Source: Channa striata (lineage: Eukaryota; Chordata; Actinopteri; Anabantiformes; Channidae). From it: a stretch of 64,000 nt of DNA. Under the pieces are notes generated by a model that searched no databases, was not told the origin of the DNA, and worked only from the letters and a program-made list of their open reading frames with translations. The stretch is from assembly GCA_033026295.1 (NCBI GenBank), contig CM065181.1, positions 10,015,001-10,079,000 of the forward strand. The letters are read 5' to 3'. The position numbers were made by a program, and so were the translations under genes. This document shows positions 40,201 to 52,200 of the stretch, one piece after another. The first letter of the stretch is position 1. Each line of letters starts with the position of its first letter.

Positions 40201-43200
40201 TTAAAAGATCAGGATTTAAGCAGAATTCACAGGGAAATGGTTGAAATACTTTTTAGAGGGACTGACAAATGCATCACTGACTGTGTTGCCAAGATGCTAT
40301 CGTTCTTCATTACCAAGGCTGATTAAGAATTTACCCAAACGCAGTGGAACACCACTCAAATCTCCATTACTATTATAGCATAATTGTTAGTATTTGCTAC
40401 TGCTGTGATAACACCATACTTACAGGTTCAAGATCAGAAAGGGTGATCAGAGCCAAAACCTTCAGTAAAAACCACAGTTGGAAGCCAAGCTGGATCAACT
40501 ACAGAAGGGTGAACTGATCAATGTCGGATCCTGGATACCGAAGGAAAACCTCTGAATGTCTATATGCAAGGCCCATAAGAGTGGTAAACAAAGGCTCGCG
40601 GTTCTGGGAGACAAACGCAGGAGATACGGCAGAGGAGCAGAGGCCAACAGGATAAATGCCCCGTTTGTGTTCCCAGAGTGTTCTCGTCTTCTCCCACGCT
40701 GCAGTGGGGTTGAGTAATAGACGCCGAACCACAAAGTGAACATTGTTGGACGAGCATGTGAGAGAAGAAAAAGGCCTGTGCTGAGGGATCAAAACACCTG
40801 AGAGTAAAGCAGACCAGTTCAATTTTGCCCTTCACAGCATGGCAGACATCCAAAAAAAGGTTTTGCAAAACATTAATAAATGGGCTTGTTAAAATACCTA
40901 AAATGCACACATCAAAGAAATTGTTTAACTTTTGGAGAAGTGTGTTTAAAGGAAAACAAAAAGTCAACACGGACCATCTGCTCTAAAGTTCACTAATCAC
41001 TGATTAATTTGTTGTTGGACAAAATTCAGGGAAAGTCACCGATTTCCCCATCACGTTAAACGACAAATATAGATTTTTACATTTTCATTTGTAATTGCTT
41101 TAATCAAATGAGCTTTATTGTTCCGGGTAAGTTTTTGGACCTTTGAACAGAAACGAGCATTATCCCCATTTTTAATCTCTTTGCCAAGTTACTCTATGAC
41201 AAACATCTAGTGCCTCTAGCATCATATTTAGCAAACAAATAAAGATATGTATGTTTCAGTATTATATCCTCTAAGAAGAAGTACATTTCCTAAAAAAAAT
41301 TTGACTATTGTTTTAAAGATTAGCTGGAAAAATTAATTGTTGGTAGTAGATGGGCCCCACCCTCATTAGCTATCAAACCATCCAAGTGGAGATCAATACT
41401 CTGTCTCTTCACATCACTGAAATTGCTATTATGCATCATAATCACTAATCACTTGGAGTACCAAGTGATAATCACTAAATCCATCACTAAGAAATGGAAG
41501 GAACACAGAAAATGCATACATCTGCTTGGAGGAGGCTGCCCTCAAAAACCAAGTGATCATGCAAAGGAGACTAGTGAGGGAAGTGAGCAAGACGTCTAGG
41601 ACTCGGAAGCAGTAACAAGCTTCTGCAGCTGAGAAAGGAGACACTATAAATTAAATAAATTCTCAGCTAGAGTTCGAATCAGACGGCATGAGGAAGACCC
41701 TGAAGTTAAGTCTTTAAGGTTTGATGAGACCAAAAATGAGCTTTTTGGCCATCAAACTAGATTCTACCACTCGCATAAAAAAAACTTGATCTGCAGTTAT
41801 TGTCTCTTTCAGTCAATCTCAGCTGCTGAAGCTTTTAACCCTTTCAGAGGAGTCATAGGATCTGACACATCACTACTATACACTACTGAAACTGGCTCAC
41901 GAGGTACACGACCATATCAATCAGTAAGATTCCCATAAAATGCTTTTTTTGTTTCTGTGTTTCCTAAAGTCAGTGTGCGCCGTCTGCATGGATACTGTCC
42001 AGAGAAGTCATGTCGGTTTTGCATGATAGAGCAGGAGTCCATGAAGCACAGGGTCAGTGGTTCAACTCCCAGTCCTCCTGGCTATGGACGGCAGCTGTAG
42101 AAAAGCAACACAATTTCCCTATGGGATCGATAAAGTTGTTTGGATAATGAATATGGAAGGTCAAAGTGTCCCTTGGCAAGACACTGAAGACCCAAGTTAC
42201 CCACAGCATCTGCTGCTTAGTTGTAAGTCTCTTCTAAAAGCATCTGCTAAATGATTTATTGGAATTTTAAACAATACATATACAACTACTTAAGATATTA
42301 AGTAAGATATGGAATATAAGTTTGTCAACCTACTAATAAAATATTCCACGATTAGTCTGTCTGTACTGACTCTCAGTGGCATGTGTAGTGACATAATTGA
42401 TGCACACCGTAAAAGTAAATGTATCTGTAAAAATTGAAATAAAAAGGTTACGAATCTTCTTCTGCAAAGGTCTCGTTGGTGACAAACAGATACTGTAGAG
42501 ACAAATGCTAAGTGCGTGGAAAAAACACAGCCCTACACAACGAGTTCAGACCAAGGTTACTGACCAAACTCTAAAATGTCCTGAGATCCGTTTATTGTGA
42601 GTGCTTTTGGCACAAAAGCCAGTGTTTTTCTGTCTTAACTGCAGAGAGGAGGAGGAAAGCACTGTGACTTTGAATAAATTGGTGAACTGCTGCAGTGCTT
42701 GCAGTGTCACGTTGGGCAGCCGTGTAGTGTGTCTGAGACTGTGAAAGTCCGTGACACAAATTAAAACACAAGGCCTCTGCCCCTCTTGCTACACTTTGCC
42801 CCTCTTGCACACACAGCTGAACTGACCCGTCCTTCAAACACATTAGAATGTCTGACCGAACCACCTCCCTCAATACTAAGATGCAATTAGTTTAAGTGGA
42901 GACGTGGCAGAGCTTCTACCATAATGACTCATTAACAGTCTGTAAAACCACTGGTAAATATTCTGAACAAGAGTAGACTTTGTTTTCTAGAGATTTCTTT
43001 TGATTTATATAAAAAGAAAAGCTTAAGAGAAACGGGGCAATTCTTTAGTGTACAGTACATCCTGTGGTTTTTTTTCTGGCATCTCATTAATCTTCTTATT
43101 TAAAAATTTTAAGACACATTTTGCATATTTCTATTTTTGCAGAACAAACTTTATGTATACAACTATTTAAAAATATCAAATATGATCAAAATAGTTCAAA

Positions 43201-46200
43201 AAATATATATTCATTACCAATTATCTATAATCACTTATCCTGTGGAGGGTCGTGTGGGGGCTGGAGCCTGTCCCAGGTGTCAGAGGGCAAGAGGCGGGAT
43301 ACAGTGTGGACAGGTCTCCAGTCCATCTCAGGGCCAACACAGAAAAAAACACACACAGACAACCATTCACACTCACATTCACACCTATGGGCAGCTTTGG
43401 CGTCACGTGTTAACCTAACACGCGTGTCTTGGACTGTGGGAGTACCTGGAACAAACCCACACGAGCATGGGGAGAACATGCAAACTCAACACAGAAAGGC
43501 TGCAGGCAGCCACGGATTTGGAACACGGACCTTCTGGCTGTGAGTTGGCAGCGCTAAGCAATCCACCTACAAAATGTATTCAGCTATATAAACACAGTTC
43601 ATCTTTTGGCATCAGATTCATTTTTGATTCATTAATTATTGTTTTTGTTGATGTATAATCATCGTTTATTATCCCATTTGTTATATTATTATCTCTCATT
43701 TATCATCTTCAGTATCATCCATGATTTATCACCTGTGATAATGATAGTGTGAGAACAAGAAAAAGGATTGTTTCCCCCTTTTTACTCTTCTGTGGGGCTC
43801 ACAGTGCTACAGAGTAGATCTAGATTAGACCTCTGACTGCAGCAGGGTTCACAGTTTAGAAACTGTCCAACTGCAGCGCATGAGCACCGAGACTGGCATA
43901 GAACTCTTTATGTGCCTGTTTGGTGAATACAGTATTGAATTTTAAAAGGTTGGGGACAGGGACAAAGGAAGTCCAGGCATGAAACAAAACTCCCATGCAG
44001 GGCATCCAGGGCTGCATGACAGAGGGTTCAGTCAAAGTGCAGCGGTTCACCACAAGCTGATTAGAGAGGGCAAAGCTGGAGTCAGGGTTCCAGCGATTTG
44101 GGGCAGAGACCTTAAGCAGAATGTGCATGCTAATGTAACATGGGAGAGAGGTCTGATGAATGCATCGGTGTTACAGATGAATAATCGAGGAAGCGGAATT
44201 CGTGTGTTGTTAAGAGAAGCAAAGATGACGGGTTTTGAAATGTCTATCCAACTCTCACAAACACATTTAATTACACACCTGGACTGTTTGGAAATGTAAT
44301 GACACTGATGGTTATAAATGTGTGAACGCTTTTTTTTTTTTTTTTTGACCATCAACTACAATCACTGTTTGTGGGGAGTGTTATTATTGGTGGCAAACAA
44401 TATACAGGTCTATTCTGCACACCCCACCACTCCATCATCACTATGAATATGTAACAGTATTAATGCTGAATTAATGACACTGAAAATGAATGAGATATCC
44501 ACACAAACAAACAGCAGCTGGGAGGAAAGAGTGGGAGGAATTTTCCGCACCACAACCACTCCCTGTGCATAATATCGCCTTATTGATCACAATTTCCCAG
44601 CAGTCTCTCCAATGGCATCATCAGAGCATAAGCCCAACTGTCTTCTGCTCCACTGGCGTTGGCGTTACTGTTGATCCTAACGCAACACTTCCTGCGTGTT
44701 TAACTATTCATGTTTCATTGTCAAGGCAATAGTCCACGACCACCTCAGGAAGTGTTGACAATCCCTGCAAGGCTGGATGGGTTTACAGAATTTTCTAGTT
44801 GCAGATGATTTCAGTACTTTCAGTCAAAAAAAGAGGGGAAGAAGCTGCATGAATAAATGTAAAGATGATGTGTTGTTTATAAGGTCTGCGTGTTTCAGAT
44901 GTAAACAAGCTCTGCCCACAGGTTTGAACGCAGGAAGTGAGTGTTTATAGTCACAGTTCAAATTCACTGTTTCATGGTTGCCTGTTCCACAAGTAGGTAC
45001 AAAAACACCCTGCCCTAAAATGTTAGTAAGACACAGATACAGATGAATTTAGTTTTCCCTTTTCATACTATATATCCTGTTTGGATTTACGTGTTCGGTG
45101 TCACAGGAAGAGAACCGAGGCAACCACATTCTGTAACGACGTCAACACAAGTCAACCACAGGACGGAGGTGACTGCCTGTCTCTGCTTCGAATAAAATAT
45201 ACAGATGCTTACACATCTTTATGTCAAACCCTAGTTTTTGAGCAACCTTTCAAGTATTTCAAGGTTCTTAATCGTAAAAGGAAAAGCACAACCAAGAGAA
45301 ACAGGTCTTGTATGACAGTTAGTCACCCTCATGGTTCACAGTGGATCCTCAGGTGTGCTTTTGATTACTTTTGTTTGGCTGGCATCCATTTTTCTGCCTA
45401 ACCATTAATATGACAAGGCCAGCTGACTGTCCGTGTGTCTTTAATGCAAAACTTATTTTTAGATTCAAAATTGAACACCTCAATAAATCACAAAATAAAG
45501 ACCACCTGCCTAAACTGCATAGATGTCCTTTATGCCACCAGAACAGCTCTGACCACCTTGAGTCCATGTTTTTTATGCTTTAACACATTAACATTAATAA
45601 CGTTGTCCATTACGTTGCTGTCTCGTACTGTATATCCCACCCTCGGACACGTGCTATTGTAGCGAGATGATCATGGTTATTCACGTCGCCTGTCAGTGGT
45701 TTCACTGGTGGGGCTGATTGGTGTGAGCAGTAATATGCTTACAGCTGGTTTGAAGATGATTCCAGATGAAAGCTAAAATGTGATCATATCTACTGTATGT
45801 CACATTTTATTCTATTAAAGATCAGAATTTTTTTCCATCCAGTCATAGTAGATTAAGTCCATGCCTATGTTCATATGGATGCAGCCAAATATAACTGTTT
45901 GCTCATACTGTACCTGATGCAGCTGTAGTGTTTGAAGGTGCTGGCAGCCTTTTGACATTCCAGACAGAGCTGGATCGCACCTGGGTAGTCTTCCTCCTAC
46001 AGACACCGAGAGGTTTTTTAAATGTATTTTTCAACTGAAAATGATTTGCAATAAGGCTTTAATGTAAAATATAGCCTGTACCATATCAAAAACAAACTAG
46101 TTAATAAATAAATATTAGGTGAGACTTCCCCCTATGCATTATTATTTTTTAATCTACTTCTACAATAACCTTCAAAATAACAATTTTTGGCAGATATGCT

Positions 46201-49200
46201 CCAGATAGGGTTTATACTGTGGTAGTCAAATCCATTCCATGCACTGCAAGAGAGCGTCACAGTAAACAGGCATTTGTTGGAGGGTCTGCGTTTGTGTGAG
46301 CTTGGCTGTCAATGCAAAGTTTCTACTATTGCTTTACCTGTCAAGTAAATACTAAACATAACTCTGCATGAGTGTTTGTGGAGGGGATTGCAATACCTCA
46401 AGCATCTCGCTGAGTCTTACGTCTGTCCTTTGCTGTGAGGGGAGAAATGACAAGTCGATGCATAAAAATCACTAACAGGTAATGATATTAAGCTACTAGT
46501 TACACACAGGCTTTCCTACTGCGACCACGTCGGTAACATCTTTTAATGATTACGATTAAAGCCAATGATCCAAGCCAATGAGCAAATGATTAAAACGGCG
46601 CATGTTTGATTAACTTTAATCTTAATTTTAAATTATGCGTGGGGCAACAGTTTCGATGATTATAGCAAATTACATTAATTCATTTCACATCAGTAACATG
46701 TCACGCTGTTTTTATGATGGTATGTTAGAAAGAAACAGCTGGGGGCAGAGTGTTGCAGACGGTGATCATAAACCTTGATAGGAGCTGCAGTGGGCATTAA
46801 TTATGTTGGCAGTCACAGGTATACATTAATCAACTGTATTAGTAGCAAATTAACTATGAACTATGACGTCACAAAGGTGATTTGATTGCTACAGGAACCA
46901 GAGTTTTACCCAATTAATTCAAATGAGGATGTAAACTACTACAATGTAACAGAATAATAGTTCAATTGAAACAGAAACAAAGTGTGTAGCAATTTGTTAA
47001 GGGATTTGACGTTCAGTGTTTAAGGATTACCAGCGTCTTGATGGTCCTGAGAGACTTGAGCAGTCCTGTCAACAGTTGTCGTCTCCTCTGATTAGCCAGG
47101 AGACCCAGGCTGGCCTCTGTGAATCCCTCCTTTGACACACTCAGTTGCCTTCACACATGTTGCACAAATTAATATAGTATACCAAAGGGTTTATATTAAT
47201 ATGTTTAGCATCACACCATTTTAAGCAGGGTATGCAGACTTAAATATATATCACAGTAAAATTAACACAAACACTTGGTGTGTAACAGCAATTCTAACAA
47301 ATAATCTAAAAGTTGTAGCGACACAACCTAAACTCAATACTGCATTTGTACCTGAACAATCTTTCCTCATACCTTTCCTCAAATTTACTAAATGTGACAT
47401 GGGAAAAGACATGACTATATTGCAATATACTGTAAACCCTTTCCAAACAAACATTTAGGAATATTAACAAAATCCCTTGTCCTCACCCACAACAGAAAAC
47501 ATGAGCCCAATAAACAAGTAAGATGTTGTAACAGATTGCATCATGTAAAGTGGCTTATTTTTGATACCCACTTTATTTCAAGGGCAAATAAAACACAACA
47601 GTTTGCCATTTGTGACAGAGAAGATAAACACATCAGCTACAACTTTAAAGCCAGCTGGGGGTTTTATGTAAAAATATTATAATATTTTTGAAAAATATAT
47701 CTCAACACATAAAGTGGTTAAAATCAGCTCCACCTTTACCAACAATGTATGTGCATGTTTTGCAACAATTACCATTATATGTATTGTTTAAAATACATTC
47801 TTTTCTTAGTGAAATACAAAATGTAAATACTCTGCCTGGTATTTATATGTACGTAACATATATAAACTGGTACCTCAAAAGGTTATAAAATGTTTAAGCC
47901 CAATACTTGCAGTTTATAGGTTCTGAGTTTGTGTATTTCTACCACCTTTGCACACAGTTTATCACATTTTGCTGTGTAGTACAGAGTGGCCATGTGGACC
48001 CCCAGGATATTATTAAGACCACTAGCATTAATGTTGTGGCTGATCAGTCTATGGTTATCATGGTTATGGTATTCGACTGGGCTATCTGATGACCTATTTA
48101 ACGTTGTGAATAGACTTTATCTGAGAGAACACTCTTACCTCCTTGCATTAGTACAAATGACTGCTGCCAGCTGCAAGTTTGTCTGTAATGCCGTCACTCT
48201 CTCCAGTTCCTGCAAACAAGGACCATGTTAGGGGTATAAATAACAGAAAACGAAGACAAATGACCACGCTGAGTCTATAAACACTGAAACATTTTAAATG
48301 TAATCTTTGAGATTTAAAGGAATTATCTATTATTTGGCACTAAATTGTTTAAATATAATTTTAGTACTAAGAAACAGCCCTGAAACTCTATTTGATTCCT
48401 GCGATATTCGTCAGCCGCTAAACTTGTTAAACTGGTTAATTTGCTGTACTGTCAAGTGAGATATGTCTCCAATAATGCAATTTATTGATCTAATCTTTCC
48501 CCACTGAGGGCTGCACAAACACTTGTGCATTTACAAGCACACACATACACTCAGCCAGGCAGACACACACAAACATACAAGAGCAGTCAGCCTCCTGTTG
48601 TGAAGACAGATAATATGGATTATAATATTACAAAAAGCATGTATCATCAGTGGCAAAAGGTAAAACACCCACAAAAATCAGAGTAAAGCCTCCTGCTTTT
48701 AGAGCTATGACATTTAAAGTAAAATCAATGGGCACTCTGCTCTGGGCCTTCAGTTATTCTGCCACTTCAATGCCCTCTGTAGAGAACAAACGCACCCGCG
48801 GCCAAGACAGCACCAATGGACAAATTGTACTGCTGTTTTTTTACTTTATGTTTTTATTTTCTTGATCTAATAGATGTCATGCCTGAAGTAGGAGATGTGT
48901 TTTTTTAAATCTTTTTTTTTTTGGTTTTGCATCACCTCTCTGCAAAGAGGACCAGTGTACACAAACATCTCTTCATAACACTGTCAGACATAAAACAACC
49001 TTTTACCAACAGAATATCTAGAGAAAATTTTCAATGGATATAAAAAAAAAAAAAAAAAAAGTGGCACTTCAGCTGCCGGTACAATATCAATGATCCCATT
49101 GAAACCAATCTGCCCTCATGATCTTGAAGGACCTTGACAAGTCCTCAGAACAGGCAGGGGTTTCTCTGAGTAACATGTACCATAGGACCCATGCTACTCT

Positions 49201-52200
49201 ACTCAGGGCTGATGGAGGTAATAGACAACGTTCCAAAGCCTTTAAAACTAATTTAGAAAAATTATGAAGATTTTCAAGAAAGCTTTCAAGAGAAAGAAAT
49301 CTGGCATCACATCGTCCAAAGGTAAAAACTATATGCACCTGTTAATGTTTTAAAGATTGTTTTTACTTGTTTATTTGTAGGTCAGACGTAGTGACTTCCT
49401 GAAACATAACCCATGTAAAACCACAGCTTGTCATTTTAACACTTGCTACCGTGAGACGGTCACATTATCCATTTCCCCCATTTCCAGTCTCTATGCAAAC
49501 CTAACAAGATGTTTGCTGTAACCTAGCATTTATTGGACAGACATGAAAGTCTTATCCACATCCACACATGCAACTAGAAAGTAAATAATCTTAATTACCC
49601 AAAAGTGACCAAAACAAAATAATTTTAAATGTAGTGTATGAGCAGTGAGTTGATGTGATGCTGGTAATGCCTCAGACTAATACACTCGAATGAAAATTTT
49701 AATCATAATAGTTCCTCATAATAGCAAAGACAAGATGGGTTTTGCGTTCCTTCTACATACACACACAGATGCCTTTGCATCTCTTTTTTCTGAAAAGTTT
49801 AATCAAACATGGAGACATCACAGTGGTCTTTGTACAGGTCTACACATACAGTGAAAATGTTCTCTGTACTCTAAGCAGCAGGGACTGGCTGGGACTAGGC
49901 TGACTCACTGAGACACTCTCAATGCCTAATTCTGACATCATCAATATCATGGAAGCCATGAAAAGTCAAGGCTGTGAAATTAGTGAGCGAATTGTTGGTT
50001 TTACTTTTGCTCAACAGTCAATAATATTCACTGGATTCACTGGGTGACTAAACCTGATAAAGGAAGGATCCAATTTCTCCTCACTGTTTTCCCAATAATC
50101 ATTTTTACTTCGACAGATGAACACAAATACATACACACACACAGAGGTTACAATATTAGTACCTCACGATAACACTGCCAACATTCAATGCATTATTTCA
50201 TGTAAAAACACTCCATATTCATAGTCGTGTGCACAAATCCACACAGAGACAAAACTAGCTTCAATATACACATATGCTGGTTTAAACCGAGACGCACGTG
50301 CGTAACATGCCAAGTCCTCAGTATGTAGCCTAAGGCTCCAATTTGTTGATGTGCTGCAGCTCTGAGCGATTCGTTCTGTCTGTGAGGTCCAGTTAGCCTG
50401 GCATTCAAAGGGCTCAACCAGCTTAGCTTGGGTAAGAGAAAATGCAGTAACTCTGCACATGTGTGGACTCCAGCGATTGTTCATTCAGGTTTTGGTGGAA
50501 AAAAGAGGTTAAACAGCTGTACATTTAATAATAATGGAAAACATTAAATAAACAACAAGTAAATTCCACTATATTATAACATACACATTATGGCATATAG
50601 TAAAATTAAGAGACTTTGTAACGAGTGGGTCACCGGTTCAATCCCTCTACTGACAGGAGTGCATGTATTTGCTCCTTAGCAGCTTCAGGTCAGACTGCCG
50701 TTTTACGGGGCAGCTGTGTGAACCTGTGTGATTGGGATCAAGTGCATTCCTGCAAAAGAGAGGTGGCCTCTCATATAAAATATATCACAAGTAAATAAAC
50801 AATATAAAAGAAATGAAAGGCATCCTCATTCACATTTTCTGAACCCTCAGAAGTCTAAGATATAGTATCTGGCCGCTTTTGAATACTTTTACCATGCCAA
50901 TATTTGTGGTAATTCTTTTCAACCCCACCTCACCTGTGAGACAGTTGCAGCTGAGTTTGTGGGGGAAATGACATGTCACATGGTTAGAAAATGGACTCCG
51001 CAATGAGATCACAAGGAGGATAAGAAGCCATAGGGGGTCACATATATAGAGGACTGCTTAAGATCACCTTAGGTACTTTATTGTTGTTGTACTTTCTTCA
51101 GTTCTTCAAAGATCTAGCAACATTTGACTGAGGAAGATAAAAAATTTCTTCTACAAGTCTGACATCAGCTGTAATCCGGCAAAACGAAACAAAAAACGAC
51201 AAAGTATCACTAGATGCATCCTAATTTGGGCAACTGCACACACGCGAACCAGTGCTTTATCTTCCTGCAACTTCAACTCAAAGAGAGCGTGTGACTTGAT
51301 CCCGTCGGCATGATCACATTCTCCTGAGGGGTAGGAGGTCATCACTGGGGCCCTCCAGTGTAATGACAAAACACCGGCTCCCTGTGATCCATCTTACCTA
51401 CACATTCTACACACTCTCATTGTTGTATCAGTTTATTTATCAATAGAAAATATTTATCAACTTGACACATCTATTTCCTGACAATTTCTAGTCTCCATAG
51501 TAATAGACCCCCATGTAATTGGCAGGTAGGACCAATGTGGTTGCACAAAATACCAATCTTTTCCATAGAAAGCAACTACCGAAAACAAACAAAGGCACCG
51601 GCAGTAGCAGTGATGAATAAGGGTTTCTAGTGAAAATAATTGAGTACCAGTCCAAGTTCATTCTCTTCTAAAGATGTTGAGGGGTTGGGGCCACCTGCTG
51701 CAAATTCATTACAACATCAACTCTCACAAGGCAATTTCTCTTTTCTGTGAAGTTTAGGGGTCATGCAGTTACTTTAAATTGCCCACAGTCAGTTTAAAGG
51801 ATGCAGCCGTTTAACGGGATCACGCCGCAATACAGCCAATTCAAATGCAGAGAAAAAAGGGGCCACTGTAGACAGACAAAATATATACACTACTATGTGT
51901 TTTTAACATATTTAACGTGTATTTTCATTACTATGTATATTCAACAGTAGTAAAAATTAATCTTAAAGCATCTGGGCTCCATGCAAAGCCTACTCAGGCT
52001 TTTGCACCGTTTTTGAGTGCAAGTGGAAGCCACGTGTGACTAGGGGTCAGCCACTTTCATGAAGGCAAGACAGTACATGCTATGAGCCACGTCATACACA
52101 TAGCAAGCTGTCATCTTCAGTGCTGAGGCATGAGTATATGTGTCTTCACTGTTTTTGTGTGTGCACTGATGTGTTATACACAGTGTGCGAGAACTGCGTC

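Larger units (their letters stand above)
38678..45913 (-). other. vps50: vps50 intron between exons 8 and 7
   Basis: 7.2 kb, the largest complete intron here. It contains dispersed-repeat fragments at about 39862-39925 and 43208-43572, a SINE at about 42010-42262, an inverted repeat at 41448-41469 and a T run at 44331-44346. Overlapping minus-strand open frames at 40495-40970 have no recognised similarity. Confidence 0.85.
45997..48138 (-). other. vps50: vps50 introns among exons 7, 6, 5 and 4
   Basis: Three short introns: 45997-46396, 46433-47030 and 47149-48138. The last contains a fragment of a common fish repeat at about 47965-48050. Nothing else seen. Confidence 0.85.

Noticed and set aside
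41640..41720. tRNA-like B box GAGTTCGAATCAG
   Set aside because: No A box at the right distance and no cloverleaf could be folded by eye.
43121..43543. 140-codon plus-strand open frame
   Set aside because: Wholly explained by the dispersed teleost repeat at 43208-43572.
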